Origin: Verrucomicrobiaceae bacterium
GTDB lineage: Bacteria; Verrucomicrobiota; Verrucomicrobiia; Verrucomicrobiales; Verrucomicrobiaceae
DNA length: 64,000 bases
NCBI GenBank assembly: GCA_027490195.1
Contig: JAIXYN010000020.1
Coordinates: 1 to 64,000, forward strand
Reading direction: 5' to 3'
The notes beneath the pieces are model-generated. The model saw only the letters and a list, made by a program, of their open reading frames with translations, was not told the DNA's origin and did not search any database. A program made the position numbers and the translations under genes. Shown piece after piece: positions 38,261-49,700 of the stretch (positions within the stretch are counted from its first letter, which is position 1; the number at the start of each line of letters is the position of its first letter).

Positions 38261-38623
38261 TCACAGCAGGCGAATCGTCAGTGGGAAGCGGTAGACCTTC
38301 CCCTCCGAAGCATTCACGATGCCGATGATGGTAAGCACGAAGGTGGCAATCCCCACCCCGATGAGAAGCGGGAAGCCAATCAGAAAGATACAGAGGAAAA
38401 GGGCCCCAAGACCATACAGCAGGTAGCTGAGCTGAAAGTTCAGCAATTCCCTCCCCTGCCGGTCTAGGTAGCTGCTCTGGTCTTTTTTGATCAGCCAGAC
38501 GATCAGCGGCCCTAGAATGGGAAAACCGACCAGACAAAGCACATGCATGACGATGCCCAGAGTTTTTTCATCCTGGGTGACCGCATCAAGCGGCAGCGCG
38601 GGAGGTGGAGGAGGGGTTTCCAT
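38261..38623 (-). CDS. DUF4870 (Tic20-like) membrane protein
   Basis: The 120-residue protein has a proline-rich start and three to four membrane helices. It shows the DUF4870 pattern: EKTLGIVMHVLCLVGFPILG, then GRELLNFQLSYLLYGL, and a final hydrophobic segment with GIVNASEGKVYRFPL. The function of the family is unknown. It may be the first gene of the operon running into the hypothetical and cyclase genes. Confidence 0.85.
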   Translation of the reverse strand: METPPPPPALPLDAVTQDEKTLGIVMHVLCLVGFPILGPLIVWLIKKDQSSYLDRQGRELLNFQLSYLLYGLGALFLCIFLIGFPLLIGVGIATFVLTIIGIVNASEGKVYRFPLTIRLL

Positions 38624-38667
38624 AGTGGTGTCACGTTACTCCAAACCGCCCCACGGCCCAAATACAA

Positions 38668-38695
38668 ACGCGGAGCCAGTTTCCTGGCTCCGCGT
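38668..38695 (-). terminator. terminator of the oxidoreductase gene
   Basis: A perfect 12-bp stem (38668-38679 with 38684-38695) has a 4-base loop. On the minus strand TTTGTATTT follows. It lies just after the oxidoreductase stop codon. Confidence 0.75.
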
Positions 38696-38725
38696 CGGGG
38701 GAAAACTTGGCAGTTCTCTGGTCGT

Positions 38726-40279
38726 CTAGACTTCCGGCAGCTTGAACTCTTCCACGTAGTTCTCAGTAGCCAGCTTGTTGGCCTCCTCGGCGAACTCACC
38801 GGTGAACTTCTCGGAGACAGGATCAAACTCCAGCCACGGGCCAGCGCTGATTTTGTCCACGTTGAGGTCAATCTTGTTGTCCTCGAGATTCTTCACGAAG
38901 TGCTCGAAGGTCTCCTGACCGGCTGCGTCATTCTTGAGGCGTTCTTTGACCTCCGCGACATTCACAGCCTTGCCCAGCCGGTAGGAAATGTTCGCCAGAT
39001 GGGCCAGCGAAGCAGCATGGAAACCATGGGAGACGTGAAGGTTGGGATTGATGAGCTTCCCGGCACGCACCGAGTTGATGAAGTTGAGCATGTGGTCAGC
39101 GCCGTCATTGAAGTTCTCGAACTTCTTGATGGCCTTGCCTTCAAGATCATAAGCCTTGGCCTCGATCACGTACCCGCCTTCGCAATGGATGACGTTTCCG
39201 ACGCGCGCTGCGGCGGTCTTGCCATTCACGCGATAAACTGGCTCAAGCTTCCAATCCATGTCCTTCAAAGGAAGTCCACGATTGTCAAAGAGCAACGGAG
39301 CAGGCTCATAGGCCCAGAAGGCCATTTGATTGTTGGCGGTCTCACCGTCGTCTTTGTAGCCCCAGCGTCCGCCAAAGCTCATCACGCGCTTGGGCAGCAG
39401 TTCGGGATCTCCCAGCGCCCAGCGGCCCACATCGGTCTGATGCGGCCCTTGATTGCCGATATCGCCATTGCCGAAAGCCCACTGCCAGTGCCAGTCATAA
39501 TGAAACTGCGAACGGTGCACCGGCATCATGCCGCGCGGTCCGGACCAGAGCTTGTAATCGACATCCACATCCTGCGGAGCCCCTGAGGGGTCTGTCTTGA
39601 CGTTGCGCAGATCATGGAAAGTACCCTTAATGATGCCGTCCTTCGGCTCAACATCCGTCGCCACCTTGCCGGTGGAGATACGTGACTTGTAATTCAGACC
39701 ACGCGAAAGTGTCACCTTGCCGATGTGGCCTTCCTTCACCCAAGCCATGGCCTCCGCCCAGCCGGGGCTGGAGCGGCGCTGCATCCCATGCTGCACCACG
39801 AGCCCCTTTTTCGCGACTTTCTCGGCCGCGTTCAAAAGCTGCCGCCCTTCCCAAATGTTATGGCAGACGGGCTTCTCCACGTACACATGCTTGCCGTGCT
39901 TCATGGCCGTCATGGCGATCAGCGTATGCGTGTGGTTAGGCGTGGCGATGGTCACAGCGTCCACCTCGGGGTCCAGCATGAGCTTGCGGTAATCCGTGTA
40001 AGCCGTGACAGTGTTATTTCTCTTGGCCTGCCCAGCCACGCCCCTGGCGAGCACATTAGCATCCACGTCGCAGAGAGCGACGATGCGCACTCCTGGGATT
40101 GCCTCCAGGCTCTTGATGTGGCCTGCGCCACGACTGTTGAAGCCGATGACCGCGACGCGAACATCACCATTGGCACCCAGCGGTGCAGAGAAGGCTCGGG
40201 ATGCGACAAGACCGGCGGCGCCGGCCACTGTTCCGCGAATGAAAGTGCGGCGGGTGGTTTGGTTTGTATTTGTTTGCAT
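38726..40279 (-). CDS. Tat-exported Gfo/Idh/MocA family oxidoreductase
   Basis: The 517-residue protein begins with a Tat signal (TTRRTFIRGTVAGAAGLVAS). An NAD(P)-binding Rossmann domain (VRVAVIGFNSRGAGHI) follows, with the family's EKP motif in HVYVEKPVCHN. The C-terminal alpha/beta domain contains GDIGNQGPHQTDVGRWALG. Proteins of this kind oxidise or reduce sugars or related polyols, and Tat export with a bound cofactor is common in this phylum. The ATG at 40279 starts the signal; the longer frame to 40390 is not needed. A single-gene unit ends at a strong terminator. Confidence 0.9.
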   Translation of the reverse strand: MQTNTNQTTRRTFIRGTVAGAAGLVASRAFSAPLGANGDVRVAVIGFNSRGAGHIKSLEAIPGVRIVALCDVDANVLARGVAGQAKRNNTVTAYTDYRKLMLDPEVDAVTIATPNHTHTLIAMTAMKHGKHVYVEKPVCHNIWEGRQLLNAAEKVAKKGLVVQHGMQRRSSPGWAEAMAWVKEGHIGKVTLSRGLNYKSRISTGKVATDVEPKDGIIKGTFHDLRNVKTDPSGAPQDVDVDYKLWSGPRGMMPVHRSQFHYDWHWQWAFGNGDIGNQGPHQTDVGRWALGDPELLPKRVMSFGGRWGYKDDGETANNQMAFWAYEPAPLLFDNRGLPLKDMDWKLEPVYRVNGKTAAARVGNVIHCEGGYVIEAKAYDLEGKAIKKFENFNDGADHMLNFINSVRAGKLINPNLHVSHGFHAASLAHLANISYRLGKAVNVAEVKERLKNDAAGQETFEHFVKNLEDNKIDLNVDKISAGPWLEFDPVSEKFTGEFAEEANKLATENYVEEFKLPEV

Positions 40280-40672
40280 GGGATGGTGATTTGGATTGCG
40301 AGCAAAGCGCACGCCCAAGCGGACGCAGCCAAGCACGGAATATATAGAGCCTAGCCAAAACGCCGGAGAAATGGCAACCTTTCCTTTCATTCCCCATCGT
40401 TTGGATCAGTTCTCGAAAAGATTGACCTATTGAACCGGCGAGCGCAGCGGCCCCAGTGGCAAGGCGGGAGGGCCGCCTGCGATTGATCAATCACAGGCAA
40501 ACGACCAACGCAGCCAATGGGGCCGCTCCGCCGTCCGGGCAATCGGACAAGATTTTAGAGAGTTGATCTCTACCCAATTCCCCACCGTTTGTGATTCGGC
40601 GGGGCTTTGCCCGACAGCGCACCTTTGCTTCAGGTGACTGTGCTTGGTTTGAGTCTTTAGAGGCAGTCCAGA
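40280..40672. other. intergenic region after the giant gene
   Basis: This carries the promoter of the oxidoreductase gene and the transcript end of the giant gene, both on the minus strand. It contains a large nested palindrome (40446-40527) and smaller hairpins (for example GTCCGGGCAATCGGAC near 40533 and CCCCACCG/CGGCGGGG at 40580-40604). No T-run follows them on the minus strand, so no clear rho-independent terminator was seen. Confidence 0.4.
40446..40527. repeat. nested palindromic element
   Basis: The outer arms AGCGGCCCCAGTGGC (40446-40460) and GCCAATGGGGCCGCT (40513-40527) are reverse complements with two mismatches. A second palindrome, CCTGCGATTGATCAATCACAGG (40476-40497), has the same centre of symmetry (40486/40487). 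The whole 82-base unit could fold as a cruciform or a branched hairpin. It differs in sequence from the 89-bp repeat family at 30745 and 33991. Confidence 0.6.
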
Positions 40673-40756
40673 TCAGCGTGCAGAACGGCGGCGGCGGAGC
40701 ATGAGGCCGAGCAGGCCGAGCAGGAGAAGCAGCGTCCGGGAGGCTTCAGGCACGAT
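40673..40756 (-). other. PEP-CTERM sorting signal of the giant protein
   Basis: The last ~27 residues read VPEASRTLLLLLGLLGLML followed by RRRRSAR. They give a PE(A) motif, a hydrophobic helix and a basic end, the three parts of an exosortase recognition tail. No exosortase gene is in the window. Confidence 0.75.
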
Positions 40757-43700
40757 GACAAGAACACCGTAGGTGGTGAAGGCGCTGGTATCCCATGCCA
40801 GACCAGGATGCGTGGTGGTGAGATCAGGCAGGTAGAAGTCTCCTACCGCCCCGCCCGTCGTGAAGCCGGTTGGGTTGTTGAAGCCAGTGTTGACGAGGGT
40901 TGTCCAGTCCAGCAAGTTGAAGACTTGGCCCACCGCATAGCTAGGTGTGCCATTGGCGAACACACGAACCGCACTGCCGCTGTTCAAGGTCAGCGTATTG
41001 GCCACATTGAGGAAGTCGTGGTTTCCTGAAGCAGGGACGACATTGATTTCTGTTGCCACCGCAGTGTTGTCAGCCGGCGGAGTCAGACTGCCGTTGTTGG
41101 TGATGAGGTTCTGAATATTGCTGTATCCAGTCGGCAGCCCAGTGGAGCTGGTTAGGAAATATTGACCATCGGTGAACACAAAGCTGGTGGGTGCCGCCAC
41201 AGTAGGTGTCGTGATGCCCAAGTTGAGCATGGAACCAGCGGTCACGACGAGGTTACCATTGATCGTAAGCGAGCCGTTGTCTGCACCGAGGCTTCCTCCC
41301 GGGGCAAGAATACCGACCGCACCAGCGCCACCGACGGTGACCGTGCTGGAGCCACTGCCGAGGGTGGCATTATTGTCAGCGGAAAGCACGGCGGCACTTG
41401 TGCCCGTGAAGCTGTTGGTCGCACCACTGTAAGTGCCGAGGGTGCCCGAAGTCTTGCTCACCGTGACGGCGTTGGTGTTCGTCTGGCTGCCTGCGAAGTG
41501 CATCTGTCCGTTGCTCACTGTGGTGGCGCCGGTGTAGGTGTTGGCACCCGAGAGGATCCAGGTGCCCGTGCCGTTCTTGGCAAGGGAGGTGGCACCGGAA
41601 CCGTTGTCACCCACCGGAGCGGCCAGAGTGTTGGCGTCGGTGTTCGTGCCGGTCAGGGTCAGCGTGCGGGCGGTGTTGGTGCCGTCGAGGGCTGGTGCCG
41701 AGGTGCTGGTGAGGTTCAGCGCGCTACCGGTTCCGCCAGAAGCGTCAATCGTGCCACCGGCGGTGCCAATGGTGAAGGAACGATCCGTGGTGCCGTCGGT
41801 CGCGCCGGTGCCGGTGTATTTCAGCGTAGAGCCGAGGATCTGCAGGTTGACCGCAGCGTTGGTGGAAGCACCGATGCTACTGTTGCTGCTACCGTCGGCG
41901 AGTTTCTTCACTTCGAGCGTGCCGCTGTTCGAGATAACTGTGCGGCCGGTGTAACTATTGCTGGTGTCGCTCAGCGTGGTCGTACCGCCTCCGGCTTGGA
42001 CGAAGTCACCGGTACCGCTGATGTTATTGGCGATATTGTAGTCGTTGCTGCGGGAGATGACCAGTTGGGTGCCATTATTGATAACAGCGCCACTGCCGAG
42101 CGTGCCGGTGGTGGTGCCATTGCCAATCTGCAATGCACCCGTGCTGATGGTGGTCGTTCCGTAGCTGTTAGTGCCGGTCAAGGTCAGATCCCCGGTGCCA
42201 TTCTTGGTCAGACCAAAGCCGCCGCTGATATCTCCACCAACAAGAAGGCCACCGGACGAGTTGTTGGTCCAGGTCTGGGTGGCACCCAGGGCGACGTTGG
42301 CGCTAATGGAGTGGGATGCGGAGGTGGAATTGACGGTGATGCCACCGCTGCCGACCGTCAGCGTGTTGGTGCCGGTGCCATTGGCAATGGTCACATTGGT
42401 GGTGTCGGCCGCAGTGCCGCTGCCCGTAAAGGTCAAACTGGCGATGCTGAAGCTGCCATCCAGCGTGGTGGTGAAGTTAGCCGCAGCACCGGAGTTAGCC
42501 GTCATGAAGACATTGGTCGTGCCTCCACCAGGAATCTGGTTGGCGTCGATCGTGCCAGCAGCATCCGTGGACCAGTTGGTGTTGTTTCCAGCGCCAATGC
42601 TGCTCCAGCTGCCCGTGCCGCCGGAACCCTGGTCGCCCGTCCAGTAAGCATTGAGTGCAAACGGGTTGGTAAACACGCTCAACTGCAACTTGGTCGTGGT
42701 GGCGAGGAAATTGGCCGCCGTGGAGGCACTGCCAGTGTCCCACACGAGACCATAGCTGCGGCCACCACCGATCTGCACCAAGTTGCCACCGGCACCGAAG
42801 GTAATGTTGCCTGTTCCTGCACCAAAGGTGAAGTCACCCGAAGCCGTCGAATTGGCACCGAAGGTAACCAGGTCATACGTGCCATTGGCCAGTGTCGTTC
42901 CGGCGATGGTGTTCAGGCCCACAATCGTTCCACCTGCATTCAGGAGCAGCCTCTGGTTCACCGCGATGAGGTCATTGGTATTGGTCGTCGCATTGATGTC
43001 CATGAGCAGGGAGGCCGCCGTAGAAGCCCCGCCCAAGGTCAAGGTGGTGGCACCCGCCGTGGCGCTATTCAGCGTCAAAGTATTAATCGTGCCGTCCTGC
43101 AGGCTCAGGATGCCGGCTGTGGCGGTGCTATTCACGGTGACGCTGGCGGAACCAGAAGTACCGATGGTCCGGTTGCCAGAGATCTTCAGGGTGGCCGCAT
43201 CGGCCACGGTAATGGCAGTGCCAGCCAACGAACCGCCAGCCCCGAGCTCAAGAGTACCCGAAGTCACGGTCGTCGTCCCGGTATAGTTGCTCGCTCCTGT
43301 CAGAGTGGTCACGCTGGAAACACCGCCAGCCTGCTGGAGGGAGCCGGTGCCAGTGATGACGTTGCTGATGGTCAGAGCATTGCTGCGATTGACCACCAAG
43401 GCACCGTTGTTGGTAATCGTTCCGGTACCTGTGCCGAGATCCCCTGTGGTGCTGCCATTGCCGATCTGCAGCGTTCCAGCGCTGATCGTGGTTGTGCCCG
43501 AGTAGGTGTTGGCTGCTGTGAACACCAGCTTACCTGCGCCAGTCTTGGTGATGCTATCGCCCGCGCTGCCAGATCCGTTAGAAATCGTGGCGTTGACGGT
43601 CAGGTCGTCGGTTGCGCTGCTATCCCCGACGGCGAAGGTGCGATTGGCCGCGCCAGGAAGCCCCGTTCCCACGGCGGTGCCGCCCAAGGAAACAAAACCA

Positions 43701-46700
43701 GAACCCAAGATCGTGGAGCCATTCGGATTGTTCGTGGCATCGTAGGTGACGTTGCCCAGCAAGGTCAGAGTGCCTGAGGTGCCTGTCTGAACGTTGTTGG
43801 TGCTCGTGCTAGTCGAACCCGCGCCACCAAAGGTAAGCGAGGCAACGCTATTGTTGAAATTAGCCAGATTAAGCAGTCCGGTTTCACCAGCAGTCGTGTT
43901 GTTGATGGTGAGGGCTGTGGAAGCTGGCAGAGCATTGCTGGCCGCGAGTGTGATCGTGCCACGGTTGATCGTGGTGGAGCCGCTATAGCTGTTCGGGCCA
44001 CCCAGGGTCAATGAGCCGCTGCCCACCTTCACCAAGTTCAAGGTGGATCCCACGTTGTTAGTGATCGCACCACCAAAGCCTGTGTTGCTCGAGTCTCCAA
44101 CGGTGAAGGTTACAGTGCCCGTGACCGCCGAGTTGGTGATCAGACCGCCAGTGGTGCTGCTGTCGCCAGCCAGTGAGGCAACCGTGGTGCTATTGGCATT
44201 GAGATCCAACGTACCGCCGGACAGCACCGAAAGCGCCGTGGCTGTCGGGAGCGCACCCAAGTTGCCCAGCCTGAGAAGACCGCCGCTGACTGTGGTGGCA
44301 CCGACATAACTGTTGAAGCTGTTGGCCACGGCCGCGCCACCGAAGGTGATGTTCTGGTTCACCACCGAGGCGGTGAGCGCATTGTTCAGGGTGATGATTC
44401 CCGTGGCTGTGTCAATGTTCGTGATGGTCGTAGAGGCGGCGATACCGGTGCCCGTCACCGTCGAACCAACGGACAGCGTGGCAGCCTGCCCCGTGCTCAC
44501 CGTCAGGGTGGCGGCACCTGTCGCCCCGGCAGTGGCCGCGTAAGTCTGGGTCGTACCAAAAGCAAAGTTGCCCGCGTTCGTGGTGGCCACGGCAGCTTGC
44601 GATAGAGTGACAGCACTGCCTGCGACAGACGACACTGTCGTCCCCGGAGCAATACCTGTTCCATGAACAGTCATGCCAGCGACAACACCTGAGGCGGCGG
44701 CGGCGCTCAAAGTGAGCGTCGTTGTGCCAGCAACGGTTGCATTTGTGGCAGCACCAGTCGCGCTAAGCGCACCAGTCGTCGTCGGTGTCAAAGTCAACGT
44801 ACCGTTGCCGACTTTCGTCAGACCACCCGCAGTTCCAGTCACAATGCCACCCATTGTGGCGGTCACCTGCGGGCTGGTCACCGTGAGGGTGCGCGCCGCG
44901 CCGCCCAGGTTCACCGTTCCGTTCAGCGTCAGGCTGTGCGTGCTGGCCGTTCCACCAAAAGTGAAGTCGCCATTCACCACCACGTTGTTCGAGAAGGTGC
45001 GGGCGGTATTGTCAGACTGGAGGGTGGTGCTACCTGCAATGGTGAGCGCGCCTGTGCCCAGAGGACCGCTAGTGATGCCGGCACCCACGGTGTTCTGCGT
45101 GCTGGCAGCACCGATGATGAGCGTGCCCGCGTTGAGCTGCACACCGCCTGCGAAAGTGCTCGCACCGCTCAGCACCAAGGAACTAGTGCCTGCTTTGATA
45201 AGGCCGGCCGCCGTGGTGCTCATGGTGTTCTGCACCACACCGCTCATGACCATGCCCATGGGGGAACTGCCGTTGACCGTGATGGTCTTGGTCGCGCCAT
45301 TAAGTTCGAGGATGGAGGCAATCGTTGGCGTGAAGCCATAGTTGTCGTTGGTCGTGGTAATCGCACCGTTGATCACGATCGTGCCACCGGTGACGGTCGG
45401 TGTGGCCGTGCCGCCACTGTTGTTGAAGGTGAGCGACTGGAAGGTGTTCTGATTGACCAGGGTCAGGACACCACCGCCGTTGATGGTGATGTTGCTGGTG
45501 GACGCGATGGAGCCGTTGTTGGTGCCCTGAGTGGCATTGGCGTTGTTCAGGATCAGGTTGCCTTGGACCTGGATGCCACCGAGTTGGGCGTTGCCGCCAC
45601 CAATGTTGAGCGTGCCTTGGTTGACAACGGTGTCGCCCGTGTAGGTGTTGGAGAAGTAGGGCAGCGGGGCTGTGAAGGTCGCTGTTCCACTGACCACGCC
45701 CAGCGTGGCGGTGGAGAGGGTCAGCGTGGTGCCGGAGATGGCTGTCACCGTCGTGCCATTTGCAATATTGAGCCCGAAGACAGGCATGCCGACCGCCAAT
45801 CCTGTAGCGCTTCCCACCGTGAGTGAAGTGGATCCGCTCGTTGCGCTTCCTGTAGTGGACACATTGGCCAGAAAGTTGGCGATCGGGGCTCCAAAGATCA
45901 GGTTATTCAAAGTGTGTGACGCTGACGCATTGACCGCTGCACCCGTGGTGGCATTCACCAAGGTGATGGTGGAACCACTGACCGTGCCGATGACCGTGTT
46001 TTGTGGGATGCCGACACCCTGAACATACATACCAGGGGTGAGACCGGCCGCCTCAGCGGCACTGGCCATGGTGATGGAAGCATTGCCGCTTGTAGTTGCA
46101 CCGATTGCCGTCCGTCCGATGGCGTTAGATAGGCCGTAGTAGGCATTGGCCGTGCCCGTGGCGGAGGCTGCCGTCGAGAGGGTGATGGTATTGGCATCCA
46201 CGATTCCCGCAACGGTGGTTCCGAGGGGAATGCCGGGGCCCTGAATTGGCTGGCCAACGAACATACCCACACTGCTGAGGACCTTGGCTGTGGTGCTGGC
46301 GGCGATGGTGGATGTTGGCGTGGATCTCTCCGTTGGGGCTGCGAAGGTTGCCGTCGTGACAGTGCTCGTCGTGCCACCAATCGTGTTCGAAAGGGTCACT
46401 ACACCAGTGCCTTGATTGTAAGCAGTGATGATCGTGTTGGCAGGCAGGGTCGCCGTGCCGCCAGTGACGGTGACAACTTGGCCAACATTAAGTCCCAAGG
46501 TGTTTGGGGCTACAGTGAAGGTGTTTGTGCCGGCGGTCAGGGTGGGTGCCGAAGCCGTCTGGGCGGCCACAGGAGCGAAGAGGACTGCGGAGTTGCCTGT
46601 AGTTCCGCCGATGTTGTTGGAAAGAGTCACGGTGGTTCCAGAGATGCTCAACACGGTGGTGTTGGCTGGGAGTGTGGCGGTTGCACCCACTTGGAGCGAA

Positions 46701-49700
46701 ACAACCTGACCGGGGTAAAGGATGGTGCCTGTGGGCACCGTGATGGTGTTGGTACCGCTGGTCAGCGTCCGGTTTGGAAGCACTTGCGTGACAGGGGCAG
46801 TGAAGCTCTGGCTCCCGTTGTCGCCCGTTCCAGTGCCCACATTTTGACTGATGGTGAAGGTTGTGCCGCTATTAACCTGAGTGACCACCGAGGAAGCGGG
46901 GATGCCCATGACTGCCGCAGCAAAACCCATGCCGACGACTAAGCCTGGAACGCCAGCTTGACCCGTACTATTGGCACCAGCAGAAGTGATGAGAGAGGTG
47001 GCGCTAGTGGTGCTATCAAGTTCGAAGCGGGGCTCGACACGAAGAGTCACCGCAGCAGAGCCGGATTTCACAAAGTTAACCGCGCCGCCACCGTTGTTCT
47101 CAAGGCGAGACAGGAACTGCGTGGTGCCGTTGTTAGCAAAGGTGTAGATCGAAGAGTTCGCCGCAGTCCCCGCCGTGATGCGTCCATTCAGGAAGTTGAC
47201 GTTTTGGCCATTGTTATTGGTGAGAATGCCTCCTGTGCCGATTGTCAGAAGTTGATCCATGGATCGGAAGGTATAGGCAGGTACACCTGTGGCTCCCGTA
47301 TTGCGCACAGACCATGAGTTGATCGTGCGGGAGGTAATGTCACTAACGCTGCCGCCTTGGGTGATATTATCTGCTGCAACACCAGCCGTGATGGCATTGG
47401 CGGAATAGGCTCCAAACGGTGTCTGGCCGTTGGCGCTGAAGCCCAAGTTGCCGACCCCGAATGCACCGGTAATTGGATCCACCGTCGAGCGGTAGCTGGC
47501 AAAGTCCGCGCCGTTGATTACCGCCCAACCGCCGATGATACCATTGACGAGCGTTGGCGCGGAGGTGATGACGATCTGCGGGTTAGCTCCCTGGTTGAGC
47601 AGGGCCGTGTTGGATGCATTGAGGATAGTGCCCACTGGACCGCCCAGGTTGCCGCCGGCACTCGTGAAGTTGATGGTGGACTGAATCGCACTGCCACGGG
47701 TGAGGCTGGCGAGGGTCAGCACCGAGCTTGATCCAGAGGTGGAGCCACTGGCGAAGATGGTATTGTTGATGACGTTGGCACCACCGTTGATGGTGATCGC
47801 ACCGAGGGTCTGGGTATCTGAAATGTCGCCAGCCAGGAAGGACAGGGTGCCGCCTGTCATGCTGAAGGCACCCGCGCCGATGCGGGAGGAACTCACGATG
47901 CCGATGCCACTGTTGTCGAGTGTCACCTGACCAAATGGCAGGCTGATTGTGCCAGTGGTGCTCATGGTGGCGCTATCACGGAGAACCACAGAGCCGCCAC
48001 GCACAGTGAAGCTGCCTGAGCCGAGGTTGCTGGCACTCACAAGAGTGAGGCTGTTGGCCCCCTGTTTTTCAAAGTTGATGTTACCACCGGAGATAGCTCC
48101 TGCGAAGGTGGTGGCCGTGTTATCCTGAACCACCAGCAACGTGGCAGTGGTGCCGCTGCTGTTGGTGACGGTGCCAGCACCACCATCATAGATGTTGAAA
48201 GTGGTGTTGGTCAGCCTGCGGATGGCCTGGGTGTTGCCATTGAGGTCGAACGTGCCGCTGTTGACGTTCAGGTCAGCAACCGTCGCGGCCGTTGCCGTCG
48301 GGATCACAAGCAGCGGATTCGTGCCAAGGCCGGTGCCGAGCCTCAATGTGCCATTATTCACAGTAGTAGCACCTGTGTTGTAGCTTCTGGCACTCAAGAT
48401 TGCTGTGCCTGCGTCGGATTTCACGATGCCGCCCGTGCCGAGGATGGTGGAGCCCACGCTGAGGGTGGTGCCGGAGCCGAGCACATGGAAGTGCATTGGG
48501 TTGGCACCGGAGATGATGGAGCCGCCGGAGAAGCCGGTGTTGCCAGAGTTGGCGATGACGCCGCCACTGGTGATAGTGAGCGTGTTGAGGGCGCCGTTGA
48601 GGCCAAAGAACTGGCCGCTCGGACTGTTGGTGGAAGCCAAGTTGCCGCCACTGAAGTAGCCAACACCACCGCCATTATTGAGCGTGAGGCTCTGGAATGT
48701 CGTGGCCTGCTGAATGGCGTTCGACACGGTGGTGGCAAAGTTGGCGGCGGCGGTGGCTCCAAAAGTGATGCGCTGGGCCTGCAGGCCGCCTGTTGTAGCT
48801 GCACTCAAGGTGATGGTATTCCCTGCCACGCTGCTGATCACCGAGTTCGCTGCAATGCCGGTGCCACTGACAGTCATACCCGCAAACAGATTGGAAGCAT
48901 CCTGAACCTGCAGTGTGGTGGAGTTGTTCATCGACCCGTTCAGCACCACCCCTGTACCGGTGGTTGACGTGAGAAGACTGCGGTACTCGGCAGAGGTCAG
49001 CAGACGGAAGCCGTTCACGTCATGGGTGACGAATCCGCCCGTGGTGTTGCTGGAATCGATGCCGATGATGTCAGGACGGATACCATTCGTGACTGAGCCG
49101 CTCGTTCCAGGGTTGGTACCAACGAGAGTAGGTGTCGTGGCAAAGACTGTGACTCGGTTGGCTCCGGCAGCACCGCCGCCCAAGGTGCCGGTCGCACCCG
49201 CATTGAGCACCAAGTTGCCGGTGTTTGCAGCACTTTGTGCGGTGAGCGTGCCCAGGTTGATACGGGTCTGGTTGCCCGTGTTCTGCGTCAGGTTCCACTG
49301 GGTCTGACCAGCTATGTTGGTGACGGTGTTCAAATTCTCGACCACGGCGGAACTGCTGCTGCCCTGATAGTTCAGGACACCACCACGGTTGTTGAAAACA
49401 CGGTCGGCGGTCGTTGTCTGGATCGAGGTGGTGCCACCGAGGCGGTCACTGATGGCACCGGTGCCGTTCAAGGTGAGGACACCACCCCTGCCGAGGTTGG
49501 TGGTCACAAAGCCCACCTTCCCTGTGGCCTGGTCCATGGTGACGGCATCACCGAGGATGGTCAGCGTGCCCAGCAAGGCACCTGAGCTGTCGCCTGTGAG
49601 CGTCCAGTCTCCCGAACCAACCTTCGTGACCGAGAGCTGGCCGGTGGTGTAGTCACTGAGGAAAGTACCCGCGAAGGTACCAGAGGTGCTGTCACCCGTG

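Noticed and set aside
41162-43777. 871-codon open frame on the plus strand inside the giant gene (also 50033-52678 and 54101-56530)
   Set aside because: They lie antisense to a clearly coding repeat protein. Their translations are low-complexity (Gly/Ala/Val/Arg-rich) with no domain, as expected when stop-poor repeats are read backwards.
45650-47040. tandem units in the giant gene considered as a CRISPR or satellite DNA array
   Set aside because: The repeats are conserved at protein level with diverged DNA and stay in frame, so they are protein modules.
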